Source: Blumeriella jaapii (taxonomy: Eukaryota; Ascomycota; Leotiomycetes; Helotiales; Drepanopezizaceae). From it: 64,000 nucleotides of DNA. A program made the translations under genes and the position numbers. This document shows, piece after piece, positions 21,491 through 33,878 of this stretch (within the stretch, counting starts at the first letter, position 1; each line of letters opens with the position of its first letter). The stretch is from the NCBI GenBank assembly GCA_009599575.1, contig VWND01000005.1, forward strand, positions 1,781,211 through 1,845,210, written 5' to 3'. The notes under the pieces were generated by a model that was not told the DNA's origin, made no database searches, and worked only from the letters and a program-made list of their open reading frames with translations.

Positions 21491-22261
21491 ACGCATTTAC
21501 CCCACCGCATATGCTGAGTGATATCTCGCCCTTTATTGGTCTCCCCCGACTCCCGCTCCCCATTACCCACCTGCGCGCGTAAAGCGTGCAGTGCTGTGCA
21601 GTACGTGCTGTACTATGATACATTATCCTAATCTTCCCGCAGCATCGGCGAACGCGAAATGCCATCCCGACCGCCCGACCGACCGACCGACCGACCGACC
21701 ACTTCACGTCCCCTCGTCTTCTCTCCTCTTCCCCCACTCCCAACTCTCAACTCCCCCTCACCCTCTCGCCGTCCTTGACTCGCATCGTGCAGTCTTCGAT
21801 ATCCTCCCAGAACTTCGAAAGCCTGCCACCCCGCCCCCACCCCCTCCCCCGCGAAAGAGATATCGAACGAGAGCGAGAGGCCCGCGCGGTAGACCGAGAC
21901 CGAGGTGGAAGCGCCCAGCCAACGTTCTGCGACAACACCAGAAGGGTACTCAATTCAAGCAAACCTTTTTCAGAAGGCGGATAGAAGCAAAGCACCGAAA
22001 TAGATTCAGGATCCCCTTATCGAAAGCAGAGGCGACGGACGTAGTGCGAGGCCGAGTAACGTCGTGCTTCGTTGTATCTGTCTGTCGACCACCCCACACC
22101 GACTGCTCGGAATCTCAGACTCCCTCCTGGCCTCTTTACCGACGATACAAGACTCGCGCTGCGATCACTTCTGCACTCCTCGTCGAAAGCAGGAAGAAGG
22201 ATCAGGCATAGGAAGAAGGATCAGGCATACGGAACCCACGAAGACGAGAAGAACGAGACAA
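21491..22261. other. Intergenic/5' leader of the downstream gene
   Basis: Contains (GACC)n at about 21670-21699 and a CT-rich block at 21700-21780, typical of fungal promoters close to transcription start. A long leader or 5' intron for the gene at 22262 is possible. No separate gene recognised. Confidence 0.5.
21670..21699. repeat. (GACC)n tetranucleotide repeat
   Basis: About seven consecutive CGAC/GACC units, just upstream of a CT-rich promoter-like block. Confidence 0.75.
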
Positions 22262-22833
22262 ATGCAGCGCGCACCACCGCCACCACCACCACCTCCACAA
22301 CCCGACTCCGACCCCATCATGCCCACCCAGCGACCTTTCTTCTCCAACTTCCTTGCTGCCTTCCGCGCGCACTCAGCTCTCCAAACCTCCAAAGCCGCCT
22401 CCAGCTCCTCCTCCACCCCCAGCTCCTCCTCCACCTCCGCCTCCACCGCATCTCCCCCCTCCGCGCAAACCGCGGCCGCCTACGCCACGACGACCGCCTC
22501 CGCGCCCTCTCAGCCCCGCCAGATCTCCCCAGCAACAAGCAAGCCAGGCGCCACAACCACAGCCCTCACCTCCCTCCACTCGCCGCGCACGCACTCCACC
22601 TCGCCGCTCTCGCGCTCCCCCGGCCCCGGGGCTGACAAGGAGAGCCGGTACATGGCGAGCCGGACCCGGCGGGCAGCGACTCCAGCAGCGAGGGCTTCCG
22701 GGACGTGCTGGGCGCCGAGAAGTGGTACATCGGGGGCCGGACGGCAGGTGGCGAGGAGCGCTATTTCAAGCTGGGCGTGGTTAGGAGAAAGGGGAGTAGG
22801 GACCGCTTGAGTCTGGATCGGCTGAGCTTGTGA
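22262..22833 (+). CDS. Conserved fungal protein of unknown function (one-base frameshift)
   Basis: Function unknown. From the ATG at 22262 the protein has a proline run, then TQRPFFSNFLAAFRAHSALQ, then a long Ser/Thr/Pro/Ala-rich disordered stretch. The C-terminal part EGFRDVLGAEKWYIGGRTAG followed by GEERYFKLGVV and RDRLSLDRLSL reads like the conserved tail of a widespread Pezizomycotina hypothetical protein. That tail is in a different frame from the start: the switch falls at about 22660-22675, where CGGCGGGCAGC would need one more G to read on from MASRTRR into GSDSSSEG. No intron can explain it, since the only nearby GT-AG pair is 29 bp apart. Two possible starts exist (22262 and 22319). 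The single missing base in a G run suggests an assembly error, but a real frameshift cannot be excluded. Confidence 0.65.
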
Positions 22834-23181
22834 CGAGCTTGGATCGGCAGAGGGCGTGAGAGAGGCGGGGAGGGGGCATACCTGGGCGTTCAACAACGGT
22901 TCGGGAATGCGACATCATGACCGCTGACGACGGGCGGGATCACGGACTCGGGCTTAGATTTGGCGGATACCGAGCTGGGTCGAATCGACAGACAGTCTTT
23001 TTCTGGCGCGAACGGCTGAGCTGATGCGCTCGTTGATATACCCCGCATCGCTGCCTGAGGCTGGGGCCGGAATGGGACGCGGCGTTCTGGAATATGAACA
23101 GGATTGGGACGATTACAGAGTCTGAGCTGGGCTGGGCAGGGTTGGATTGAATTGGATAGGAGGGGGACCGAAGAACTTTAG

Positions 23182-23207
23182 ACATCAGATCAGATCAGAT
23201 CAGATCA
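23182..23207. repeat. (GATCA)n pentanucleotide repeat
   Basis: Five consecutive GATCA units in the 3' flank of the preceding gene. Confidence 0.8.
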
Positions 23208-23688
23208 GGCTTGCTTGCTCGATCGCTTGCGCATACATACGTACACACCTTCTCAGCCCTACGAGCATCACAACTCCAAGGACAAGAACCAGGGCAAGAG
23301 CATATATAGCCCAGGTTAGAAGCATTCCCACCTCTCTCTTTCTCTTCACTTTTCTCCGCCTGTGTAGTGTAGTGTAGTACTGTACTTTACTGTACTGTAC
23401 TGTATTGTACTGTAGTATACGGCTCCCTGACGTCCTCGCTGTTTGTCTGTGGGCGAGTGAGTGAGTAAGCGAGTGAGCGAGTGAGTGAATAAATAAATCA
23501 GTCAGTGAGTGAATGCTGTGTGTGCATTATTTCCATTAAAAAGATGGGGGATAGGGACGGGGGATGGGGATGGGGATGGGGATGGGGGATGGGGAACGCC
23601 GCTTTTTGATCCAGACATGAAAGAGGCGGGAGAAGAGAAGAGGGCGGTTGAAGGGGAGGGTGAGGGGAGGAGAGAGGGTGGTGGGGGT

Positions 23689-23730
<42 letters not shown>
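23689..23730. repeat. Poly-G tract (42 G)
   Basis: Uninterrupted G run preceded by a GGT/GGGGGT-rich purine segment. The true length may differ from the assembled length. Confidence 0.9.
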
Positions 23731-23731
<1 letters not shown>

Positions 23732-23791
23732 GAATTCGGCTCTGCTCTGCTCTAGCTACGGTATTACTCGAGCGAGCATTAAACATATTGT

Positions 23792-23816
23792 TTAGGTTAG
23801 GTTAGGTTAGGTTAGG
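23792..23816. repeat. Interstitial (TTAGG)5 array
   Basis: Five perfect TTAGG units. TTAGG is the arthropod telomere unit, whereas filamentous fungi normally use TTAGGG, so this is most simply a microsatellite. Confidence 0.8.
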
Positions 23817-24595
23817 TATATACAGCATATAGGTAGGCGACGACAGACCCCCCTCCTCGATCCTCTTCCGCCTAAGCCTGTGCTAGAAAGAACGATTCTT
23901 ATTATCTTCCGTTCTCTGCCTCTTATGCTACAAGCCATATCTATATCTGTATATATGGGCATGTATGGCTGGATGTTTGGGACTTGGCGGTTTTCTTGTG
24001 TATGTGGAAAAGGAAGGAAAAGATGGGGATGATGTTGTTGATTGTTTATCGCCCGCCTGTTGAATCTCGGAGATTCCCCGTCTTCGGGGAGGGAGCTGTA
24101 GTGTATTTTGGTGTCTGCTATAGGTAGGTGTTGTTTAGAGCGTTTTTCGATCTCGTCCCAGTCAGTAGGTAGATGTTGAGGATCTTGGATTTGGCTTTCC
24201 ACTGTTTTACAACCTGTTATTTTTTCTAGATTTTTTTTTTTTTTTTTTTTGAAAAAAACTTCCTTTTTTGTCGATCTGGAGTCAGGTGCCTAGGTAGGTT
24301 TGGGATTGCTTTTGTATTAAATCGGAAAAAAAAAAAGTGGTTGCTGTGGATTCTTTTATGTTCTTTGCTAGTTTCCATTGTTTCTTCTTGGTGTTTGCTG
24401 TCCAGACCGAGGCTTACTAGCTAATAGCACGTTTGAGCTAGATACCGGCCTTTGATCTTTATTCTTCTTTGGACTTTGGCTTGTCGCTAGCGGAGCGCGG
24501 GGGGTGGTGGAATTGTAAATCAATCCACGGCTGTGATTTAATGCTGATGTACCTGGTTTGGTTTGGTTTGATCAATTTTGGGGAGTTGGAAAAGA

Positions 24596-24945
24596 AAGAG
24601 TTGGAGAAGAAGGTGGAGAGAGAAGAAGGAGAAGAAGGAGAAGAAGGAGAAGAAGGAGAAGAAGGAGAAGAAGGAGAAGAAGGGAGAAGAAGAAGGAGAA
24701 GAAGGAGAAGAAGGAGAAGAAGGAGAAGAAGAAGGAGAAGAAGGAGAAGAAGGAGAAGAAGGAGAAGAAGGAGAAGAAGGAAGGAAGGAGAAGAAGGAGA
24801 AGAAGGAGAGAAGAGAAGAGAAGAAGGAGAAGAAGGAGAAGAAGGAGAAGAAGGAGAAGAAGGAGAAGAAGGAGAAGAAGGAGAAGAAGGAGAAGAAGGA
24901 GAAGAAGGAGAAGGTGAGAAGAAGGAGAAGAAGGAGAAGAAGGTG
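24596..24945. repeat. Purine tract, (GAAGGA/GAAGAAGGA)n, ~350 bp
   Basis: Almost uninterrupted A/G on the + strand made of GAA and GGA triplets in nine- and six-base combinations. All three + frames are open as E/G, K/E or R repeats, as expected for such a sequence; not called as a gene. A tract like this can form triplex (H-DNA) structures. Confidence 0.9.
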
Positions 24946-27900
24946 AGGGAGAAAAACAACAACAACAAAATGAAGGTGAAAGTGAAGGCGTTCTTTCTGC
25001 GATCATACTCATGTCATTTTCCACTGCATTATGATTGCCAAGTCGTAAGTCAGGACTCGAGACCGTGACTTTGTGGTTATTAGTATGTTTTTCTAGTACA
25101 AAGACCGTAGATAGCTGAATACCGAAGTAAGTGGAAAGCAGATATGCTATGGCTTGCCTGAACCGAACCCGCGGATTGTTCAAGCCATGGCTTTTGATTG
25201 TGTACTACGAGAGCAGAACTCAAATGATTTCTTTACGCAAAACAAACATACGATTATGTTTATGCCTAGCGCCAGTACAGGTTTCGTGATCCGGCCGTAT
25301 TCACTTCTCACCTTTACAAATATTTAGCATCCCATATGCTTATTTTCCCATGGTAAGCATTTTGATTTCACCACGGATCTCCACTGCATCTTTTGAATCT
25401 TGATATTCTAGTCTGTCTTTTTTTTACCTATGCGTCCATACATGTCCTTTTAAAGCTACTATTGTTAAAATGGGTACAACGATCTACAAACAAAGCCATA
25501 TGTCGGTAGGGGAAGGAATCTAGGAACGGCCCTGGAACGAATCATCCAAATAAGGCAATAGGATAGCCTAGGTTGAAAGAGGAGTCTTGATGGTAGTATA
25601 TGAAGTTGTAGGCTTGCTCTTACATATTGGGAGGCAGCGAGAGGCTATAGCTGAAAACTAGTTTTAACACTGGCCCTTCGCCGCAACAACAACACCCCTA
25701 TTTTTTATTCTCACTACATGAATGAGATTCTGTTCGAGATACAATATGCATCCACAATCCTGTAGAAGTAGTCAGCGCCAAGATATTTTCTTCAGATCAA
25801 AACAGCTATATTATTGATCGCACTGATCGTACACCACAAATCCATTCAGAGTAGAGCGCTGAATAAGGCAGCTTTCATGAATTGCCACGCAGCTACGATT
25901 TGAAAACTACCCCAGAGTGGAAAGACTCCTGGCTCTACTAAACACCGGCTATAGCAAGCCTTGAGAGCTGGTGACTCCCTTAGTATATGCCCGATTTTGC
26001 CATGATGTACGCACTGTTGTGCTAAGACACATGTTGTGCCCAATCCTTGACGTTGAGATCTATCTATCAGCCGGGAAATAATGCACGGTAAACTTGATTC
26101 ACTCCTTTCCTGAAATGCCTCGGTAGATTCTGTATTTTGTTTTCTTTCGCCTACGATTCTCGTATACGGATGGATGATTCCGCGGAAGCGATGGCTCGGC
26201 CCTGCCCCATTTCATCGACGACAAGTAACTTCCTCAGACCCGGTATCACAGACGTATCTAAACGGGCTTAGGCTTCGTTTAGCAGATTTCATCCTTACAT
26301 GGAGCATGGTTATCCTCAGGTTAAAATTGGATAGCAGGATGCAACAAAGGAAGTGCGATACGGGGTTCAGCAGAAGTCGTGTTTTTTGAACTTCAACCGT
26401 GGTACTATAAATACCATTTTGTCTGCAAAGATTCCAATCTCCAAAAGTCTAAGGCTTGCATCTTCGCCATGTGTCTCAATGGTCTTCAACACAATTTTGC
26501 TCACCAGTCTTTCCCACCGAGACCATTTCAATATGTTCCTTCAGTTAGGAACATAGAGATGCCTTTTATGATATTTAAAGAGTGAAGTTCGTTCCAAGTA
26601 GCACTGAACGCCTCGGCGAAACTCTTCTATAATACGTGCTTGACCCTCCGGGACTAACCAGGTTCATCTTCTTCTTTTTCGGAGTGATGTAGTGTGTTAA
26701 AACTTTGATCCGTAAGAAACCCGACACTTCGCACACATCGCCGGATAAACAGAGTACATCGGATTCTTGATCCCTTAGCCGGCGTACCGAGTTGAGACTG
26801 CAGAGTTAGCAAGTTTTTTCCCTCGTGGTTCATCAATTTGACCTTCCAGTTCCGCAGAACCAGAGTTTTTCTAGAAGCATAAAGTACAGCCAACCCAAGA
26901 CCGGAGGCTGGGAGTGACCCGGGTCCAAAGTCTGTTTCGTGGACCTGTTGCATCATTGCCGGTGTACGAGATGCCTCCACTTTTTGAAACCTCCAACTCT
27001 CGTTCTCGGCGACCTCCACGCATTCACTCGGTGACCCTCCACTCTTTTACCTTCGCCTGCAAAAGCGTCGAGGTGGACCGGCTAGAGTTTCCAGCACTGC
27101 GAAGAACTATACGGACGTAATGTCTGGCACGGCAACGGATATCAAGCAGATATGGAGAAGGTACAAATTGAAAGAGGCTTGTAACTCCGCAGAATCGTGG
27201 GTCAGGTATGAAATGCAGGGAGGACTCTACGAACTGGGATGGAAAAGTCTGTACGCTCAGCTCGCAGGTCTCACCACGTTTTCATACTATGTAATCATCA
27301 AAATCGTAGAGGTATAAAACTAAAACCTACGACGATTCGATCTTGGAACGAACGTGTCCACACATTTAGAATCGAGTGACTACAAACACACAGTTCAAGC
27401 TAGCTCACAGCTGGAAGGAGATTCAGTCATTTGGAATATTGAAAATGCTACCCGCAGAGTAAAACCGACATTTGTGTTGTATGGTCGTATTTTTGCTTTG
27501 CCCCTTTTGTAGGCGCAGCACTGCCGAAAAGGGGTGGTCCTCGATGCCCAGATGAATTGTACGACGAAGTCCAACTCCAGCTTCTCGGCCGTTGGACAGA
27601 CCCACCAATGTGAAACAGCTTCTAAAGAGTGCTCCCTCCCAGGCCAAATGATTACACCGTGGGGGTTGAAAACGTGGGTTTATTGAGAAAGTCAGAAATT
27701 CTGGGGGTGATTAACATGCCTGTAACGAAGCACAGTACAGTAGGCAGTCTGGAAGCTTTCTCTGCGTCATTTTATCAAACCCTAATCCTTGAATTGCTAT
27801 ATTTAAAGCGGGTGGCAGAGAAACTTTGGGACAGATGACTAGGGCGCCGGCCAGCATGACATCCATCTTTCAGAGTATATCGTATAGCAAGTTGCTATCC

Positions 27901-30401
27901 TGCAACAAATGGTACATGTGGCTATTTTTTATGCGCGAATATTACCAGTCGTTTCTTAGACTCTCTCATCTCGGCGAAAGGGGCTTGCTCAAGCAAAGTT
28001 TCAATATCACAATATTACCTACACAGCAAATTCATCACTTTGAGAGTAGCATTGTAGGCAAACCTTTCGGTGAGAAACATGCTGTTCGGGATCGCATACT
28101 CTGAAGCAGAGTTAAATCCCCGAGAATCTTTTCTTCCTTCCCAAGATGGCATTGCGCCACCGTTCTGTCAAACCACACGCCTACAAATCATACTTAGTAT
28201 GCCATGTTTTCCTAGTGAAACGTCTCTCGGCTAAGCCTTGCTCAGATTCCTACAGATTCCCTTGCCTTGATTTGATTCTGAGATAGTAGTTCTTGGATTT
28301 GGATGATCCTTCGGAGAGCCACGCCTTTTCCGTCGAATTTGAGCATTTGTGAGGGCTTCGTCCGCTGGTACCCGGGGAGAATCTGTCCGATTCAAGCATT
28401 CCCACGGGTATCCATTCAAATGACAGTGGTTAGTAGGGAATACATGACCTTTCAAAGTCCCTCCACAGTTGACACGTTGAGTGATTCCGCGTCGGCACAC
28501 GCCCACCGACAACGTCGAAATCTCGCGAGAGATATCTTGAGGAGAAAAGGGATGCAACTTTTCTAGCTTAAGATCGGGTGATTTGATTTGCGTGTGCAAG
28601 CTCGTAACAAGATCACCAGGCAGTACTGTAGAGAATAGTATACCCTTTGGTGTTATTATTCTGCAAAAGACCGAGTTGGCGCAGAGGTAGAGTTTAAGTA
28701 TATTAATAGCACTAGCAATGCCACTCTTGATCTTAATCACCCCTGCTTTCGATTGAGTAGTCTTACAAAGCGATTCATTGGATTGGATAACCAATCTAGT
28801 ATAAGTAATTTAATGATCATGGTCGGTTCTGTGGGGGGGAGTGGGGGGGAGAGAGAGGGGGGGGGGGGGGGGGGCACAAGGGCTGTACAGAGTTGCTTAC
28901 GATGTACACGGTGAGTTTTGAGAGAGCAGGGTACTTGAACTTCTTTCCCAAATACCAAAGTTTTATCAGGCGGCTTGCAACTCTAAGTCGCAAAATCTGT
29001 TGCTATCATTTTCATAAACGCGCCAGCTTTTGCTTTGAAGCTCGGCCACATCAGCAATGACACCCCTCGCACTACACATAAAAATGAAAGCTACAAGCAT
29101 GACTCTACCAGAATCACAAATAGCAAGGAGATAGAAATACTTTCGTACAAGGTTTAGTATGACTGTCTTTTGTGGAACATATGTGACGTCTTTACCAAAC
29201 TAAGCTAAAAACTCAACAAGGCTTACTCTTATGCAAGACTCTTCTTACATACTATGTAGAAAATAAATCAAAAACTTTGATATCCCTTTGAGACTTGTAC
29301 ATAGTCTCCTGATCTGTTTCGGCCACAAATTTAACACACCTTTCAGGGTGGGAGGGAGGTATGGAGCATCGCTATCTCCCCGGTAAACGTTCTACGTACG
29401 TACCGTGAGCTGCTTTGCATGCATTGAGACCCAATGCAGCATAGCGAGGTCTAGAAGTTTTGGCTGCGAAGTTCGACTTTGCAAACCTAGTATTTGACAT
29501 TTGAAGAAGTGAGACATTCTAAATGAATCCTGGAATTCACGTGTCTAGTGCAGATATGTCAACTGAGCCCAAAAACCGAGCGGCTGGGTCGCCTGGCTCA
29601 AGCTAGCGGTGTAGAAGGAGCAGCCACGTCCTTTTTGTATTGATTCCTAACCTCGTGAGATAGGGAAATTTAGTGACTCAAACAATATCAAGTATTACGA
29701 AGCAAGTAAGGTTGAATGAATTGAGACTTTTGTCAACACTATGGTATTTAAAAGGCAACTTGAGATGAGCATCATTGAACAATCAACACAGTAGATCCAG
29801 CATAACGATGTTTTCTAAAGGTATATCGTTATCATTTTTATTTCCCACGGCCAATTTCTTGCCTATTGTAAGAAGAATAGATCTATGGTTGACTGAGATT
29901 TTTTCTAAAGCAAAGAGCAAATAAGAATTTGGCTGATAAAAAAACCTACCTAGAGAAAAAGATTCGCTCACGATCGCTGCTTGCGTGATTAAGTTTTTAA
30001 TTCCACCAACGATCTCCTAAGCCTTCCACAACGTCATGTTGTACGATACGATGATCGTGACCATGAATACTGTATTGCACAGTATTAGCAGCAACTTACG
30101 ATACCTAAAGATCCGAGTTTTCGGTAACTTAGATCAGCCCCCCAGGTAGTACATCGTATCTACGGAGTCGTTGTTTGCAGAGTAAACACCTCATCGAACC
30201 TTGATCTACACATGCCTGGATCAGCATACTTCTACGATACTTTGCGAGCTCAACTATGGTTCCCGGTATTCGTAACTATCCCTGCAAAGTTGAACCAACC
30301 CTGTCAGTCAATCGGTGTATAATGTATGTCCTTTCCACCTGTTCGTATGGTTTCGTGTGTTGAAGCAACTTCACTCTTGGGCTGGCTTCTCAAGGCCGAA
30401 G
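24946..30401. other. AT-rich gene-free island
   Basis: About 5.4 kb with only short frames. The longest (28794-28231 and 27019-26654, both minus, 187 and 121 codons) lack recognisable family blocks or signal peptides and may be relics of a mutated gene. An 18-base G run lies at 28857-28874. The last few hundred bases should carry the promoter of the rhodopsin-domain gene. Confidence 0.5.
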
Positions 30402-32006
30402 ATGCCAGTCACTGCAGCGGATTTTCCGGAGGGCACTCCCAATCGTATTGGGTTGGAATATGGGTGCTACGTGATGTTCTCCATTGCCACTTTCATGTTT
30501 TTCATGCGGTGAATGATCATCCTCTGTACCCCTTGCCAGGCGCTTTGACTGACTTATGGTAAGGGTCTTTGTGCGGACATACATCGTACGAAATGTCGGA
30601 CTCGACGACTTCTTCCTCTTGATATCATGGGTGAGTGGAACACCGGCTTTTTGATACCTCTGCGAAGTAGCTAAAGCTGATAAAACCTCAAATACAAGAT
30701 CGTGGAAACTATTCACATTGTTTTCGTCAAATTTGAATTCGACAACGGAGTTGGATGGCACGTCAAGGATTTGGAGAGTTTACCCAATGGTGAAAACATC
30801 ATGAAGAATATGCTGTTTGTACGTCTATACACCCATCAGACTGAACATACGCTTAAGAATGTACAGTGGCCATGGATTACACAGATTCTTTACTATTTCG
30901 GTCTCACGGCCGTCAAAGCTAGCATCGTAGCGCTGTACCTTCGGCTTACTGTCAGCCCCTTACAACGAAAGATTTGCTGGGGAATGCTTGTCTTCGTCAT
31001 CGTACAAGGACTTTCATCAACACTTGTAAGTAGCGGCAGATGATGTATCCTTGTGTATGCACGTATATCGGGCTAATGTTGTCTTATCAGATCATTACTG
31101 TTTTTACATGCGACCCTATCCATGAAATCTGGACCAATCCCTCAGCACTTAATGGTCCGTCTTGCATCGACCTTCCAGCCTTCAACATCTACAATGCTGC
31201 CTTGATCATTTTTCAGGATTTAATTCTTGCTCTTGCTCCTATTGCCGTGATCAAGAATCTAAACATTGATCACAAAAAGAAAAGTGAGTCTTAGCTGTTT
31301 AGATGTTGGAGGCAGTCAGGAACCAGGCATAACTTGTCAGAGGGGTGTCAACGCTAATAACGGGCAGTCGCACTCAGCTTGATGTTCTCCCTCGGCGCCC
31401 TTGCTATTGCAGGAACCATCACACGACAAGTAACAAACTCCTTGGTCGACTATCATCGACAAGACTTCACCTGGTAACGTTCCGCCCTGGCAGTGTTACT
31501 GTCTTTTCTTTTGTTCTATCACACTCCTAATATGATTTTTCTGCTCTAGGCACTGGGCTCCCGTGGCGTTGTCTTCCATCGTCGAATCCAGTCTGGGTAT
31601 AACCTTCGTCTCCGTCCCAGCGATCGTCCCTCTCATCAAAAGATGGGCCGGTGGGCCACAGCCCGCAGAGAAGTGTTACAAACCTCCCGATGTTCGCTCA
31701 TCTATTCGCTCATCCAGCAGGATGACATTCCCAACTATCAGCCGTCTGCTGAAGCTTAGACCAGAGGAAGAATTCTTATACTGCGTCACGGAAATCACAG
31801 CCGTTAATCCGTCGGAATCCAAGGAGGATTTTGAAATGGCTTCCGTGGGAAAAAGCTCCCATGGCCGTCGTGAGAGTGAGGGAAAAATTCTATCAACCCT
31901 GAATGCAATCCTGGGGAATAAAGATTTGGAGGCTCAACGAAGTGATGTACCTAGCAACGGAATTGGAGTCATCACAGACATCCGAATCGAGCCTGGCTAC
32001 AGATAA
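30402..32006 (+). CDS. Fungal rhodopsin-domain / PTH11-like seven-transmembrane protein
   Basis: Plasma-membrane protein of the large fungal rhodopsin-domain group, some members of which act as G-protein-coupled receptors; the ligand is unknown. Seven exons: 30402-30508, 30564-30630, 30699-30818, 30867-31025, 31091-31283, 31368-31473 and 31550-32006, all introns GT-AG, phases consistent, 402 residues. Family landmarks in order: VRNVGLDDFFLLISW after TM1, WITQILYYFGLTAVKASIVA followed by LYLRL, VFTCDPIHEIW with CIDLPAFNIYNAALIIFQDL, IAGTITRQVTNSLVDY, then HWAPVALSSIVESSLGITFV at the last span. The ~125-residue cytoplasmic tail is Ser/Glu-rich. The CFEM domain of classical PTH11 is absent. The gene lies alone in an AT-rich island and is otherwise intact, suggesting it is still under selection. 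Confidence 0.88.
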
Positions 32007-33524
32007 ACAACAATAAAAATGTCAAGTAAAAGTTATCTCTGCAAAAACATCGAGGACTTGACTAAGTATGACTAATGGTTATCAAAGAGTAATGGTACCA
32101 CTTGCCATATGTCGCATATTCTGACACTGAGACAAGTATGATGAAGTGTTTATTAGGCACCAGACAGCCGAAGCTGAACAATGTAACGGCACATGAACAT
32201 TTCGGTTAGTCATCGATCCATGACAGAAGAAGCGATTCTATCAAGTACAAGAGTCAGCTCTGGAATCCGAACTGGTCTCTCTACCACATCGTCATCGTTT
32301 TCCTAGTGTCATTAACTCCCCTTGCCTAGCGTGGGGACAGAATTTCGTTACTTCTTAAGCATCATCCGCTTCTGAGTCTATGTTGCAGATGTGAAAGACG
32401 CATGCTGTACCAAGAAGGCGGAGGCTAGAAGAAGTTTGATCATAAACGTCATATTTCCAGACCATTGATCCGTAACAGAACGTCCTGGTTGACAATTGTT
32501 CAGAAACGCTTTACATTGCCAAGATCAGGTTGCAAATTTAGATCTGTACGCACCGCTTTCTTCGCTTCACCTCTTCGTTCGAAAAACAGACCCTCCTTTT
32601 AACGATATCTGGAGTACTTTGCATTTTTCACGTCTACCAGAATGGTATATTTCTCAACAGTGACGTAATGATAGATTACCACTTAGAGATCGTAATGATC
32701 CCAACAAATAGCATTATCAGAAACTCGATGTCTAGTCTGTCGCCTACCCGAAAGGTTTTGTGGGAAAACACCCCCCTCCCACTTCATACAGAAGCAGTCC
32801 TCGCACGGGATCATGACTCTAGAAGCCCGCTACAGGACCCTGGGAAACAATTTCACTCAGTCCAACTTTAACCCAGAATGTCCGACTTGAATCTGCGATG
32901 CAGCTGGAAAATGTTACTTACTTAGTCTACCATGTATTTGGAGAATGTAGAAGTACCATGATTTCCCTTGGAAATAGATTTTGCGGGGTTTCAATAGGGC
33001 TGAACCTTGTCACAATACCGAAGCTATCTTGTCGGTCTCTTGGTAGACCCTCAAAGTACGAGCTACTCTGTGAAGATCGGCCGTAAAGACCTTTCAAGGA
33101 TATACCTGACTTCTTACTATCTATTTTTAGGTTCACGTAATCTTTTGCGTACTGTACCTAACCCTCGCTCCAGTCTTCAAAGAAGAAAATGTCATGTAAG
33201 CGGCCGTGGGGGCAGGGAGAGGTACTGTAAATCTCCTCCGGTAGGAAAGTAAAACGATGGTGTTTCAAATGCATCCAACACTACCTGTCAGTAGGCTGGA
33301 AAAGAGGGTGAGAGACGCGGTTGTACGTAGAATTTATCTGAACGCAATGAACAGTGTAATGCCTCCTTTCCTATAATAGCCAGGAAGTAGCGGGCGCGAA
33401 CACGTTGACTAGCTAGCTAAAGTATACGAATCGCCCCATCTACTTTATAATACAATCTTAATCAACGCGTTGGCGAGAAGATCTCCGGATTGGCGTTTCC
33501 CATAGCCAGGCACGGTTTTGCTTC
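32007..33524. other. AT-rich intergenic, nothing recognised
   Basis: About 1.5 kb between the receptor-like gene and the frameshifted secreted-protein copy. Only short unsupported frames were found. Confidence 0.45.
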
Positions 33525-33878
33525 TCAGCGTCCTATTCGTCCAGCTAGAAGAACCGCGAAACCGAACGATTTGATCCGATGGCTTCTAGTAACACTCCAG
33601 CTTCTCAACGCAGAAATCGCCGCTATCTTAACGCCGCAAATGGCTAACTTTGTGTTCCGAATTAACGGATACGAAGCTTGCCTGGTGCCTGCGTGCTGTT
33701 TTGCGCAGCCATGCCTGGAGCTGGCGCACATGAAATCAGGACCGATTACTTGACAAAAGGCCGTTCGTTGCAATGCATTGGTTTCAAGAAGGCAGTTTTG
33801 GTCAGGTAAAGGTTGCTCGGCTGAGATAGCGCCGGTAAGCAAAAGAAGCAAGACAGACGTGATAGTACCGAATTGCAC
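33525..33878 (-). pseudogene. Small secreted cysteine-rich protein, copy 1 (frameshifted)
   Basis: The frame starts MQFGTITSVLLLLLTGAISA, a signal peptide nearly identical to that of the intact paralogue at 35612-35899, and the two proteins align through the fifth cysteine (LAIC against IATC). After that, copy 1 lacks one base near 33615-33635 relative to copy 2. The actual frame runs to 33525 into an unrelated arginine-rich tail, whereas the neighbouring frame reads FCVEKLECY and stops at 33586, matching the paralogue's FCVQMMQCCS. Cys6 and Cys7 thus survive only out of frame and Cys8 is replaced by Tyr. It is either a recent pseudogene or an assembly indel. Copies 1 and 2 are in opposite orientation, about 1.7 kb apart. 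Confidence 0.65.

Larger units (their letters stand above)
22834..24595. other. Intergenic rich in simple repeats
   Basis: No gene recognised. Contains (GATCA)n at about 23182-23207, a CTGTA/GTACTG-rich stretch at 23357-23415, GAGT/GAGC units at 23452-23490, GGGGAT units at 23550-23590, a 42-base G run at 23689-23730, five TTAGG units at 23792-23816 and T runs near 24230-24250. Confidence 0.55.

Noticed and set aside
24459..25183. Several long open frames (up to 203 codons) over the GAA/GGA tract
   Set aside because: Any frame of a stop-free purine repeat is open; the products are homopolymeric E, K/R, S/P, L or F.
28670..28740. tRNA-like D-arm word (GTTGGCGCAGAGGTAGAG)
   Set aside because: No matching acceptor stem and no GGTTCGA-type T-arm at the expected distance.
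26654..28794. Minus-strand frames of 121 and 187 codons as genes
   Set aside because: No recognisable motif, no coherent splice partners, AT-rich surroundings; perhaps relics but not supportable.
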